A stretch of 64,000 bases of DNA from a virus. Both the position numbers and the translations under genes were made by a program. The notes below the pieces were generated by a model that did no database searches, had not been told where the DNA came from, and worked only from the letters and a program-made list of their open reading frames with translations. Below, in pieces: positions 51,959 to 59,835 of this stretch. The stretch is taken from positions 1-64,000 of IMG/VR virus record IMGVR_UViG_3300010391_000186; one strand, 5' to 3'. Within the stretch, counting starts at the first letter, position 1. Every line of letters begins with the position of its first letter.

Positions 51959-52500
51959 AATATACCGGAAGTAAATCTTCAGACGCAGAAATAACTATGA
52001 ACTTAATTAAGGGAACAATAGATTTTGATTATTCCCTTAATAAGTTCGGAAGAGCAGGAAATTCAAATTCTTCATGCATACTGCAAAAAGAACTTCGTGA
52101 AATATCTATATTAGAATCTATACTTGCTATTCCTTATGCTTATGCTGCAATTTTCGCAGCAATGGCATCTCTACCAGCACTTCAAAAAATAATTCCACAA
52201 TACACTGCTCAAAAAATAGCGGTGTGGGGATATAAGCGTCTTCATGGATTACAGGAACAACAAGTCATTGGAAAACAAGAAACAAAAATCGTTTCATTTT
52301 TCATCCCTATAAATCTATGGTTTGACTATGAACTTGATGGAGATTACAGCAACAAAATTCATAAAATAGAACTACGAAGACGATTTATTAGAAGAATATA
52401 CTGGTATGGTTCTTGCTTACGACAACAAGGATGGAACGTTATATTTACTTTTCTTGAACCGCCACAACACGGATATATAGTATTAAGATCGGTGCTATAA
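51955..52500 (+). CDS. Hypothetical protein with hydrophobic helix
   Basis: This 181-residue protein has a moderately hydrophobic helix at about 43-65 (SILESILAIPYAYAAIFAAM). The C-terminal half is basic and aromatic (LRRRFIRRIYWYG). Probably membrane associated. No family is recognised. Confidence 0.5.
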   Translation: MKYTGSKSSDAEITMNLIKGTIDFDYSLNKFGRAGNSNSSCILQKELREISILESILAIPYAYAAIFAAMASLPALQKIIPQYTAQKIAVWGYKRLHGLQEQQVIGKQETKIVSFFIPINLWFDYELDGDYSNKIHKIELRRRFIRRIYWYGSCLRQQGWNVIFTFLEPPQHGYIVLRSVL

Positions 52501-52503
52501 ATT

Positions 52504-52764
52504 ATGACAAAAATAAAGGCAGTTAAAAATAAATTTGAAACACTGCTTGAAAAAGTATGGAACATCTACTATTTTTCTTTTTCGTTGGTATTTGACAGAA
52601 CAATTTTAAAGATAATGTGGATAATTCTAGCAATAACAACATATTTCCGATTTGGATTAACAAAAGCTATTTTATTTACCGTTTTTTTTGCAGCACTAAT
52701 GATATATATTGTAGCATTAATCCTAATAGGATTTAGATACGTGTTTCCAAGGAATCGTGATTGA
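52504..52764 (+). CDS. Membrane protein, two helices
   Basis: This 86-residue protein has spans at about 35-48 and 52-78, a basic N-terminus and an NRD tail. It is close to the next gene. Confidence 0.55.
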   Translation: MTKIKAVKNKFETLLEKVWNIYYFSFSLVFDRTILKIMWIILAITTYFRFGLTKAILFTVFFAALMIYIVALILIGFRYVFPRNRD

Positions 52765-52765
52765 T

Positions 52766-53110
52766 ATGAGTAAAGATTCATTTATAAAAGCATTGCTGAT
52801 AACAGCAATAATAGCCGCAATTACAACCTTTATATTCAGCCCAAAAACACTTGATTCAAATATAGTATTTCTTGGATTTTCCTTAACTTCTGCATTTTGG
52901 ATTATATCATTATTAAAAAGTGATTTGAAACCATACACATGGTATTTATCTGCTATGGGATTAATGCTTTTTTCTAGTTATAATTCGATACACTATTCTC
53001 TAACCATGTCGTGGATTGCAGCTATTTTTTTCATAATATACACGTTTGCATTCCTATTAACATTTGAATATCAAAAACTATTTAAAATCAATATTAAGAT
53101 GTGTGATTAA
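52766..53110 (+). CDS. Membrane protein, four helices
   Basis: This 114-residue protein has four hydrophobic spans covering most of its length (about 7-25, 30-48, 57-75, 82-104). I chose the ATG at 52766, and GTG at 52757 overlaps the previous gene. Confidence 0.55.
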   Translation: MSKDSFIKALLITAIIAAITTFIFSPKTLDSNIVFLGFSLTSAFWIISLLKSDLKPYTWYLSAMGLMLFSSYNSIHYSLTMSWIAAIFFIIYTFAFLLTFEYQKLFKINIKMCD

Positions 53111-53112
53111 AT

Positions 53113-53460
53113 ATGCCAGATCCAGTAAGAAAAGAAATAGAAAGCAAACCACTTGTAGCTGAGAAAGATGAAACTGCCAGAAACTTAAATATCTGGTTAG
53201 CAGAATTTGAATCACTGCAAATAAGAAACTTTTATTCAGAAGATGCATTTCACGCATTCTTCACAAATTTCAGAAGGTTGTGGACTATAACGCAGCACGA
53301 AAAAGATCTTCAAGATAAATTGTATGGAAAAGTCAAACTTCTTGATCTTATAAATCATTATTTCACTTCAGATGTTAGAAATAATTATACTCTAGGAACG
53401 AAACTTGCAAGAGCATATTTGAAAGCACTTTTTGGATCTGGAATCCTCTCATTGAAATAA
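53113..53460 (+). CDS. Hypothetical soluble helical protein
   Basis: This 115-residue, charged, helical protein has an aromatic-rich centre (FYSEDAFHAFFTNFRRLW). No family is recognised. It is the last gene before a TATA-containing gap. Confidence 0.55.
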   Translation: MPDPVRKEIESKPLVAEKDETARNLNIWLAEFESLQIRNFYSEDAFHAFFTNFRRLWTITQHEKDLQDKLYGKVKLLDLINHYFTSDVRNNYTLGTKLARAYLKALFGSGILSLK

Positions 53461-53494
53461 TATTGAACAGAAATTGAACAAATACTGAATCAAC

Positions 53495-53508
53495 TTTATA
53501 TATTTAAA
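53495..53508 (+). promoter_or_regulatory. TATA box before 53538
   Basis: TTTATATATTTAAA lies about 30-43 bases before the ATG at 53538. The leader carries GTGGAGGCATATAAAA. No AGTCTTAAAC element is visible. Confidence 0.6.
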
Positions 53509-53537
53509 AACTAATAGTGTTGTGGAGGCATATAAAA

Positions 53538-53717
53538 ATGGCTAAACCAATAACAAAAGTTTTCCACGGTGGAAGATTCAAACAGATAGCAGCAGGTAAG
53601 TCAAAGTCTGTGGCTGAACAGGAAAAAGAAAGAATTCAGAACTCTGGTCATTCTGCAAGAGTAACCGCATCTATCGGTAGAGATAGAAGTAAAACCTATC
53701 AAGTGTGGAAGAAATGA
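53538..53717 (+). CDS. Small basic protein
   Basis: This 59-residue protein is basic with a possible dsRBD- or SPOR-like strand order (GGRFKQIAAGKSKSVAEQEKERI then HSARVTA). It overlaps the next gene by four bases. Confidence 0.5.
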   Translation: MAKPITKVFHGGRFKQIAAGKSKSVAEQEKERIQNSGHSARVTASIGRDRSKTYQVWKK

Positions 53718-54082
53718 GCTTCCTCACTAGGTTTGGGGGTAAAAAAGATCCTGATGTTGTTGCTGTGGAAAAAAGAGCGCATGATGAAGAAGCAGCTCGA
53801 GTTAAGCTTGATAAAAAGAACGCCGCAATGAGAGCCGCGGCAGCAAGAGGAAAAGCAAAAGCAAGAGGGGGTTCCAGCGTAGAAGCAAAAGCAGCGAAAG
53901 TCGGAAAAGGTATCATAAGTATCGGTGGAAGCATAATGAAACTTGGAAATTATGGTGCCGGACTTAACTGGGGAAATGAAATTCCAACGCAGCAGCCAGC
54001 AGCACAGAAAGGAAAAAAAGGAAAGAAACAAAAGCAGCAACCACAGCGAGATCCATTCGAAATGCCAGACTTTCCGTTCTAA
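53714..54082 (+). CDS. Very basic Ala/Lys-rich protein (nucleoprotein candidate)
   Basis: This is a 122-residue protein. Lys, Arg and Ala dominate residues 20-65 (MRAAAARGKAKARGG), a Gly-rich segment follows, and KKGKKGKKQKQQ precedes the end. This composition suits genome compaction in the virion. It opens MSFLTRFGGKK. Confidence 0.6.
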   Translation: MSFLTRFGGKKDPDVVAVEKRAHDEEAARVKLDKKNAAMRAAAARGKAKARGGSSVEAKAAKVGKGIISIGGSIMKLGNYGAGLNWGNEIPTQQPAAQKGKKGKKQKQQPQRDPFEMPDFPF

Positions 54083-54087
54083 GAATT

Positions 54088-54234
54088 ATGGCAACTAAGA
54101 AACAAGCAATAAATAAAGCTTTTCGTGAACTTGGGGCTATAGATAATAAACATGAATCCGGTAGCTTTACAAAGAAGCAGCACGATCAAAAATCAAAGAA
54201 AGTCTTAGAAAGGTTAATGAAGGTGAGAATCTGA
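54088..54234 (+). CDS. Small basic helical protein
   Basis: This 48-residue protein (MATKKQAINKAFRELG...) has a Lys/His-rich centre. Function unknown. Confidence 0.45.
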   Translation: MATKKQAINKAFRELGAIDNKHESGSFTKKQHDQKSKKVLERLMKVRI

Positions 54235-54239
54235 AGCAG

Positions 54240-54413
54240 ATGATTTTCATAAAACCTAAAGTAAGTTATTCTCCTTGGTTCAACGATTGTTATCTGCTTT
54301 TTGACTTTTTCATTCAGGATATAGTTTTCTCGTATATTCCAATTATAAAATTATTCAGATATCAACAGCAGCAAAAGCAAATTCGTTTCAGTATAGGCGA
54401 AACAAATATATGA
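54240..54413 (+). CDS. Small aromatic-rich protein
   Basis: This 57-residue protein is rich in Phe, Tyr and Ile with a Gln run (YQQQQKQ). It overlaps the next ATG by four bases. AGGTGAG lies upstream, ten or more bases before the ATG. Moderately supported. Confidence 0.4.
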   Translation: MIFIKPKVSYSPWFNDCYLLFDFFIQDIVFSYIPIIKLFRYQQQQKQIRFSIGETNI

Positions 54414-54736
54414 AACATCCTGTCAAAATTGTTCGAAGAATAACTTCTAAAGAAGAAACAGCGCATAAAAAGAAAGCTTATCCTCATGCCCATAGACTCG
54501 CAAATATAGCAGAAATAGAACACTTTGGCAGAGAACAGTTTGAATATATCAATAATAAAATTCAACTGTTACATAAAGGTCACTGGGCTGCAACACATAC
54601 TCCAAGACATCACATTCATATCTCACAAGAACTAATTAACTTAATACCAGAAGACAAACGAAAAACAGTCTTTTCAGAACTAAAAATTCATGAGATAACA
54701 GAAGATATTGAGATGAGTAAACGGAGAAGGAAATGA
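54410..54736 (+). CDS. Hypothetical His-rich protein
   Basis: This is a 108-residue protein. Histidines cluster (HAATHTPRHHIHIS; AYPHAHRLAN). The C-terminus is basic. No family is recognised. It overlaps the next gene by four bases. Confidence 0.55.
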   Translation: MKHPVKIVRRITSKEETAHKKKAYPHAHRLANIAEIEHFGREQFEYINNKIQLLHKGHWAATHTPRHHIHISQELINLIPEDKRKTVFSELKIHEITEDIEMSKRRRK

Positions 54737-55632
54737 AAATAAAAATCAAGATTTATATATTTTTAGTTGTATTGCTGTTAATACCATCATCTTCCGCATT
54801 TTTTGGAAGTGATGATATGTCCACAGTTGTTTCGAATGCTGTTTCATTCTGGATAAAAGTATCCGGACAACCACAGCTTAACGAAAGTGTAACCTTGGTT
54901 CCAGGGCAGAACATAGAACTTACTCAAGATACCATAAACAAAACAATAACTATAACAGGTGCAGCAACATGGACATTATCAGGACTTACAACAGATGATT
55001 TTTACGTTAATAATATTATTGGGCGCAAAAATACAAGCAGAGATAATGTAATCGAATTTACAAATTATTCCCTATGGATATATAATTTTGATAATATTTC
55101 AGGTGATTTATCATACATTATATTGGAAAATGTTGGTGGGGGAACACAAGCTATAAAAATGAAAGTTTGTAATTATTATGTTAGTGGTGAAGATTCTTGT
55201 TTAACAAAAGGAGATGGTTCACAACCGCCTGAAATTGAAATAAGAAAAAACCAAGTAAAAATACTGGGTAAAGATATTGAAAAGGAGCTTGTAAAAACCT
55301 CTATAAAATCTTTTCAAGCAGATCATCTAAACTCTTCTCAGATTCATTCGGATCTGATCCTCGTTCCCCAGGACATCAGCTTAACAAACATCACGGTAAT
55401 CATCGAAAATTCAGTGAATACCACGAACTTTACACTGAACTTTTCGCTTGAAAGATTCACAAATTATCCCACAACAAAAGAAACAATCCTCGAAAGATCT
55501 TTCAACAGCAGTACAAATTATATCAACGATCTTGATTATTCTTTCAACAATAACGATATCCTGCTACTGAATTATACAACTTACATTAATGTTTCAAAAT
55601 CATCGTCCCTGTTCAAGTTTAAGGTTCGGTAG
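54733..55632 (+). CDS. Secreted receptor-binding candidate
   Basis: This is a 299-residue protein. A signal peptide (IKIYIFLVVLLLIPSSSAFF) starts it. Residues 25-180 are beta-rich and encoded by AT-rich DNA. The last 100 residues (from about residue 195) are encoded by visibly more G+C-rich DNA with many N-x-S/T sites. The change suggests that the C-terminal, probably host-binding, domain was exchanged. It is directly adjacent to another secreted gene. Confidence 0.55.
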   Translation: MKIKIKIYIFLVVLLLIPSSSAFFGSDDMSTVVSNAVSFWIKVSGQPQLNESVTLVPGQNIELTQDTINKTITITGAATWTLSGLTTDDFYVNNIIGRKNTSRDNVIEFTNYSLWIYNFDNISGDLSYIILENVGGGTQAIKMKVCNYYVSGEDSCLTKGDGSQPPEIEIRKNQVKILGKDIEKELVKTSIKSFQADHLNSSQIHSDLILVPQDISLTNITVIIENSVNTTNFTLNFSLERFTNYPTTKETILERSFNSSTNYINDLDYSFNNNDILLLNYTTYINVSKSSSLFKFKVR

Positions 55633-56037
55633 ATGCAAATGACCAAAACAATACGAGTCCTATCCGCTCTATTAGTTATTTCTATAGTGTTTGTGTCTAC
55701 TGCTACTGCTTATGATATTTCAGGATACGTGACGAACAACAGCGCAGGAATCAACGGGGCAACAGTAAACTACAACCTGAACAGCACATCCAGCAACGAC
55801 ACAGGATACTATTTCATGAATAATCTGACAGGAAATATAATAATAAATTTCACTAGCAACCCAGTCTATTACTCAAATTCAACCTCTATCAACATGGACA
55901 GCAACAAAACTCTTAACATAAATCTCATAAAAAAACCCACAGGAACGATAACCGGACGTGTATGTTCCTTTCCTGGTTGTCAAATTGAACAAGCAATACA
56001 AATCATTTCATCAAATCGGATACGGTGGTTTTTCTAA
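55633..56037 (+). CDS. Secreted carboxypeptidase-regulatory-like protein, truncated
   Basis: This is a 134-residue protein. A signal peptide is followed by one beta domain (ISGYVTNNSAGINGATVNY) of the carboxypeptidase-regulatory type. A second copy begins at TGTITGRV and breaks off in CSFPGC. The text after the stop still reads as the typical V-F-L-K-S-G-F-M ending of such a repeat in another frame (56022-56051). The gene therefore seems truncated by a frame change or recombination. Confidence 0.55.
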   Translation: MQMTKTIRVLSALLVISIVFVSTATAYDISGYVTNNSAGINGATVNYNLNSTSSNDTGYYFMNNLTGNIIINFTSNPVYYSNSTSINMDSNKTLNINLIKKPTGTITGRVCSFPGCQIEQAIQIISSNRIRWFF

Positions 56038-56048
56038 AATCAGGATTT

Positions 56049-56195
56049 ATGAAATCTAAAGTTCAGGTTTTAAGATATTGTATTTGTGGAAAAATTTTAC
56101 ATCAAGGTAAAATGTGTTCTATTTGTTGGAATTCTCCAAAAATTAGAAAGCAACGTAAGGATAATTCGTCAGCAGCAATAAATCGTCCTGTTTAA
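56049..56195 (+). CDS. Small zinc-ribbon protein
   Basis: This 48-residue protein has CICGK and CSICW, a likely two-knuckle zinc site, with a basic tail. Its start falls inside the apparent remnant of the upstream repeat domain. Confidence 0.45.
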   Translation: MKSKVQVLRYCICGKILHQGKMCSICWNSPKIRKQRKDNSSAAINRPV

Positions 56196-56268
56196 AGTTT
56201 ACAAAGTTCTCGTATATCACTATTTTTATAAATTTCTACAGATAGTGGAATTTAACTTTATCAAATAT

Positions 56269-56300
56269 AAGTCTTAAACATTCTTTGAACTTTATATACT
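56269..56300 (+). promoter_or_regulatory. AGTCTTAAAC element plus TATA box (promoter 7)
   Basis: AAGTCTTAAACA (56269-56280) precedes TTTATATACT (56291-56300) by about 12 bases. The ATG at 56325 is about 32 bases after the TATA box, giving a short leader. The leader includes the palindrome ACTACAACGTAGT. Confidence 0.75.
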
Positions 56301-56324
56301 ACAACGTAGTAGTTATAGAATTAT

Positions 56325-56882
56325 ATGAAAAAAATAACAGCGAAAAGATCAAAACAAAAACCCACTGTAGAAAGTTTAGAATTAAGAAAATTATACAGAG
56401 ATGGTAAGATACTACGAACAGAACTTGAAGAATACCACTATATTAGATATGGTTTTAAAAGCAAAGAAGATTTTCATTCTAAAATGCGGAAAGTAGTAAT
56501 GACAATGATTCAGCTAGGAATTGATTGTGAACCCACACTATCAACTGAAACAAGAATCGGAAGAGTTATGAAATTACTTGGATGTTTACCTAATATTAAA
56601 CTTTGCTGCGCTTGCTGTCCAGAAAACTCAGAATCTCAACAACATTTAGAATTCATGACTATTGATCATGTTAATTGTGGTGGAAGAAAACACAGGAACG
56701 AAAATAAATCTGGTCATAGTGATTATCTTTTATTAAAACAGGGATTCAAAGCCTCAGATTACCAAGTAATCTGTTATAATTGTAATTGCTCACTTGGTCA
56801 TCGTGGCTATTGCCCACATAAACCTGAGATAAAAAGAAGCACTAAGTTTGAACATACTTCTAAGTGTAACGAAAAGACATGA
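56325..56882 (+). CDS. HNH endonuclease, phage type
   Basis: This is a 185-residue protein. A basic helical N-terminus leads to CCACCPEN, the first His in TIDHVNCGGRKH, then VICYNCNCSLGHRGYCPHK with the last zinc ligands and His. Such proteins occur as free homing or packaging nucleases. It starts behind a regulon promoter and is followed by a 520-base non-coding stretch. Confidence 0.8.
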   Translation: MKKITAKRSKQKPTVESLELRKLYRDGKILRTELEEYHYIRYGFKSKEDFHSKMRKVVMTMIQLGIDCEPTLSTETRIGRVMKLLGCLPNIKLCCACCPENSESQQHLEFMTIDHVNCGGRKHRNENKSGHSDYLLLKQGFKASDYQVICYNCNCSLGHRGYCPHKPEIKRSTKFEHTSKCNEKT

Positions 56883-57315
56883 TTTTTAAATTCTAATGAT
56901 ATAAATAGTTCGTTTTGTATTTGAAGCTATGATAATGTTAGAAAACATCAACTATATATACTAAGGAATCTATAATAGATATTGCAGGTGACAAAACTAA
57001 ATAGACCAAACCACTAAGAAAAACTTAGAACCAACGATAAGACTCCGATAGGGGCATTGGAATCCCCAGAAGCAGAAGTGCGTAATACTAAAATCTTCTC
57101 ATATACGAGGTAGAAGTCCGAAACTGAGCAATCAGCATATAAGCGACTTTGTTAGACGGCGTTAAGATGAGTATCAAACAAGATGAACAAGACATCTATA
57201 AAAAAGTCATGCTAGACTAAAAACAGCAAATCATTTTTCTAAATGCTATTAAGCAGTTCTAAGCGAAAACCAGCACTAATATAATACGCTGCAATAAACT
57301 CGGATAAAGAAGCAT
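56883..57315 (+). ncRNA. Long structured non-coding region
   Basis: No gene is seen in 433 bases, which is unusual here. A TATA-like ATATATAC (56953-56960) stands near the start, so a transcript could begin near 56985. Hairpins include CTAAG/CTTAG (near 57016), GGGG-CATTGGAAT-CCCC (57052-57068) and CTTCT with AGAAG (near 57095-57115). It may be a stable RNA of about 300 bases plus the tRNA-like element that follows. No known RNA family is recognised. Confidence 0.4.
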
Positions 57316-57382
57316 GTAGCTTCGTTTAATAGCATTTTCAGAATGCTTGCAAGATTGGGTTCAAATCCCGCGGCAAGCTGCA
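57316..57382 (+). ncRNA. D-armless tRNA-like element with UCA-type loop
   Basis: GTAGCTT (57316-57322) pairs with AAGCTGC (57375-57381), followed by A. AGCAT (57331-57335) and ATGCT (57343-57347) make a 5-bp stem with the 7-base loop TTTCAGA, which places TCA in the anticodon position. GGG-TTCAAAT-CCC (57357-57369) is a perfect T-arm. The D-arm is replaced by eight bases. GCTTGC (57345-57350) can also pair with GCAAGC (57373-57378), so two folds compete. It is either a strange tRNA or a tRNA-mimicking leader, 24 bases before the ATG at 57405. Confidence 0.45.
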
Positions 57383-57404
57383 AATCATAACGGAGGACAC
57401 TAAT

Positions 57405-57662
57405 ATGAAGCAAACAAAAGCAGAATTAATAAAAGAAATTGAAGACACATGTATAAAGCTGATTGGAACAAGATTCAAATATAATCTACTTAATGGATTC
57501 CGTGGATATAAACACTGGAATATAAAGCAGTTGATAGAGTTCAAAACACTCTATCTTTCTGATGAAACAGTCCAGAGCAAAGAGATTCGTGAAGAAGATG
57601 GAACGCTCGTAATTACAGATAATGAAGTTCCTGCCGGAATGGGAAATATTTGTTACGATTAA
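57405..57662 (+). CDS. Hypothetical protein
   Basis: This 85-residue protein is charged, with a helical first half and an acidic end. It starts behind ACGGAGGACACTAAT, and the tRNA-like element lies just upstream. No family is recognised. Confidence 0.6.
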   Translation: MKQTKAELIKEIEDTCIKLIGTRFKYNLLNGFRGYKHWNIKQLIEFKTLYLSDETVQSKEIREEDGTLVITDNEVPAGMGNICYD

Positions 57663-57675
57663 GGAGGATATAACT

Positions 57676-57843
57676 ATGGAAAATCATAAAGACGCACAGG
57701 AATTAATGGAAGCTGGAGTCGATATAGAAGATCTAAAAGCAAAGCATTCATATCTAACTGATCAGAATAATACAAGATGGAAGTATGTGAAAAGCTACAA
57801 TAATCCAGTCGGCATAGAAGTCTTAATACTAGAATCATTCTAA
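57676..57843 (+). CDS. Small protein
   Basis: This 55-residue protein begins at ATG 57676 behind AAGGAGGATATAACT, a perfect ribosome site. The rest is acidic, then beta. No family is recognised. Confidence 0.55.
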   Translation: MENHKDAQELMEAGVDIEDLKAKHSYLTDQNNTRWKYVKSYNNPVGIEVLILESF

Positions 57844-57857
57844 AGGAGGACATAAAC

Positions 57858-58046
57858 ATGACAACAATTGGTGAATCAGTTGAACAGTGGAAGAAAGAAT
57901 ACGAAGCTGGAGACATAGTACATAAGTATCTCGCAAAAGTAATTCTTACACTTGAAAAGTTTGAAGCAGATAAGAAGCAAGAATTTCTTAACACGCAGCC
58001 AGAAATCACAAGAGAACAGTATTTGGAAGCACTGGATAAGCATTAA
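57858..58046 (+). CDS. Small helical protein
   Basis: This 62-residue, charged, helical protein follows AAAGGAGGACATAAAC. Part of a chain of short genes that all carry the same ribosome site. Function unknown. Confidence 0.55.
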   Translation: MTTIGESVEQWKKEYEAGDIVHKYLAKVILTLEKFEADKKQEFLNTQPEITREQYLEALDKH

Positions 58047-58058
58047 AGGAGGACTATT

Positions 58059-58328
58059 ATGACAACAAAAGATGAAGTAAAAAGCTTACTTGAAGAAGCA
58101 AAGCAGAAAGTTGAAGAAGCATCTGATTTAATGCAACAAGCAGCAAGATCATCAGACGAACTTGATTCTGGATATAATATGTCCGGTAATATGCGAGCAT
58201 ACGTGATAAATTATCTTACAGGAGGAATGGATTGCATAGCAGATAAGATCGATAAGTACATGGAACAGATCGATGAAATTGAAGACAGTGAAGATGAAGA
58301 AGAAAGTGAAGAGGAGGAAACAGTATGA
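58059..58328 (+). CDS. Acidic coiled-coil protein
   Basis: This 89-residue protein has coiled helices and a run of Glu/Asp at the end (EDSEDEEESEEEETV). Such acidic tails can mimic DNA and block DNA-binding proteins. That idea is only a guess. It overlaps the next gene by four bases. Confidence 0.55.
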   Translation: MTTKDEVKSLLEEAKQKVEEASDLMQQAARSSDELDSGYNMSGNMRAYVINYLTGGMDCIADKIDKYMEQIDEIEDSEDEEESEEEETV

Positions 58329-58582
58329 GCAAGACAATTAAAGTTGAAGAAGTTAGACATTATGCAAACAAGCTTCTAAAGAACCCAAAGCTTTCACAGG
58401 AATTCAAGCAAGGTGTAGAAGCAATGATAGAGCATATTCTGCATACTACAGACAACTATGGCGGATTCTCATACACTTACTGGAATGAAATAGGATATAA
58501 ACTGTGGAAAGAAGCAGGAGAACCAGGATTTCCAGAGAAGCAGAAGTTCATCGGAAACGAACACGATAGATATTACTCTTAA
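58325..58582 (+). CDS. Hypothetical protein
   Basis: This 85-residue protein has a helical first half and an aromatic-rich second half (FSYTYWNEIGYKLW). GGAGG lies before it. No family is recognised. Confidence 0.55.
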   Translation: MSKTIKVEEVRHYANKLLKNPKLSQEFKQGVEAMIEHILHTTDNYGGFSYTYWNEIGYKLWKEAGEPGFPEKQKFIGNEHDRYYS

Positions 58583-58599
58583 CTTTTTGGAGGACACAT

Positions 58600-59043
58600 A
58601 TGTCAAAATACAAAGAGTCAGAAAACTATAGGAATTATATGCAGTGGATAGCGGAAACAGAGAGTAGACCAGCAGTATCACAGCCAGAAGACGCTGCAAG
58701 GACAGCCATTCCTATGATAGAAGACATAACAAAAGAGTATTTCATACTTCTCTGTTTAGACACTAAAAACAAAGTTATAAACAAGCAAGTTATCAGCATA
58801 GGATCTCTAAATGCAAATACTGTTCATCCTAGAGAAGTATTCAAAGCAGCATTATTAAGCAGTGCAGCGCATATAATAGTCTTGCATAATCATCCTAGTG
58901 GTGATCCAATTCCTAGTAGAGAGGACATTGAGATAACTAAGAAGCTGCATGAAGCTGGTAAGATGATGGGAATAGATCTTTGTGATCATGTAATCATTGG
59001 AGCAGGAAAGAATTTCAGTATGAAAGAGGCTGGACACATATGA
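58600..59043 (+). CDS. radC: RadC-like JAB/MPN domain protein
   Basis: This is a 147-residue protein. The metal site HNHPSGDPIPSREDIEITK (H-x-H-P-S-G, then D) and an upstream Glu in HPREVFKAAL are the JAMM signature of the RadC family. The N-terminal HhH domain of full RadC is missing. RadC proteins are common in mobile elements, and their exact role is debated. It overlaps the next gene by four bases. Confidence 0.85.
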   Translation: MSKYKESENYRNYMQWIAETESRPAVSQPEDAARTAIPMIEDITKEYFILLCLDTKNKVINKQVISIGSLNANTVHPREVFKAALLSSAAHIIVLHNHPSGDPIPSREDIEITKKLHEAGKMMGIDLCDHVIIGAGKNFSMKEAGHI

Positions 59044-59204
59044 CAGAAATTGCTGTTGGAGAAAAAAGACTGCTTAAGATATGTGGATGCGGATACGAGA
59101 AAATCGTTAGTAAAGAAAGATGGACAAAGTGTCCAGAATGCGGTGATGATAGGAACTGGGAGTTCGTTCCTGTTGTCAAAGGAAAGAGCGGACTATGGAT
59201 TTAA
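59040..59204 (+). CDS. Small zinc-ribbon protein
   Basis: This 54-residue protein has CGCG and CPEC spaced by 13 residues, a rubredoxin- or zinc-ribbon-like site. It overlaps the RadC-like gene by four bases (ATGA). Confidence 0.55.
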   Translation: MTEIAVGEKRLLKICGCGYEKIVSKERWTKCPECGDDRNWEFVPVVKGKSGLWI

Positions 59205-59218
59205 TGAGATGATAAAAC

Positions 59219-59314
59219 ATGGAAGACACAACAAAATTAAAAATAGTTCTGACAGTAATTGGATTAATATCAATTCTAGGACTGTCAGTTGTAGGACTGT
59301 TAATAGGAAAATAA
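59219..59314 (+). CDS. Single-helix membrane peptide
   Basis: This is a 31-residue peptide with one transmembrane helix (IVLTVIGLISILGLSVVGLLIG). It is short, but its start is preceded by ATGAGATGATAAAAC and it fills the space between two genes. Moderately supported. Confidence 0.4.
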   Translation: MEDTTKLKIVLTVIGLISILGLSVVGLLIGK

Positions 59315-59328
59315 ACGGAGAAACAAAC

Positions 59329-59574
59329 ATGACAAAACAAGGAATTTCATCAATTACAGTTGCAGCACTTATAGAGATGTTGCAGGAACAGGATCAGAAT
59401 CTACCAGTTGTCTTTGCATACGATTATGGAGATCACTGGCACACAAAAGTCGCCGGAACAATATCACAAGCAGACGTTCAGAACGTTCGCTACAGCGACT
59501 ACCACAGGATGAATAAGATCTGTGATGGAGAAGAAGGCGAAGAAGCAGGAATAGAAGCAGTAGTTCTAGAGTGA
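59329..59574 (+). CDS. Hypothetical protein
   Basis: This is an 81-residue protein. An HTH-like opening (SITVAALIEMLQEQDQNLPVVF) leads into an acidic end. I chose the ATG at 59329 with ACGGAGAAACAAAC upstream. A similar short fold, in which V-A-x-L-I-x-x-L is followed by D-x-P-V, is common in phages. Role unknown. Confidence 0.55.
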   Translation: MTKQGISSITVAALIEMLQEQDQNLPVVFAYDYGDHWHTKVAGTISQADVQNVRYSDYHRMNKICDGEEGEEAGIEAVVLE

Positions 59575-59579
59575 TATAA

Positions 59580-59816
59580 ATGACAAGCAGAGCAGATAGA
59601 TTCCAAGAAATAAAAGAAAAGATCATAACAGCAAAAGAAGAAATGGAAACACTAAAAGAAGAACTTCAAAACTGGCTTGATAATATGCCAGAGAACTTGC
59701 AGTCAAGCAGCAAAGCGGACACACTGCAAGAAGCAATAGACAATCTTGACAGCATAACAAGCTCTTTAGAAGATGTTGAAAGCACAGATGTAGAATTCCC
59801 AGGAATGATGAGATAA
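59580..59816 (+). CDS. Coiled-coil protein
   Basis: This 78-residue protein is helical throughout with heptad-like spacing (ITAKEEMETLKEELQNWLDN). No family is recognised. It lies upstream of the DUF932 gene. Confidence 0.55.
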   Translation: MTSRADRFQEIKEKIITAKEEMETLKEELQNWLDNMPENLQSSSKADTLQEAIDNLDSITSSLEDVESTDVEFPGMMR

Positions 59817-59835
59817 AATAAAGGAGAAGATAAAT

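Noticed and set aside
54235-54298. Terminator from AGCAGAT/ATCTGCT
   Set aside because: The stem halves are 50 bases apart and the space holds a plausible small gene (54240-54413), so chance pairing is more likely.
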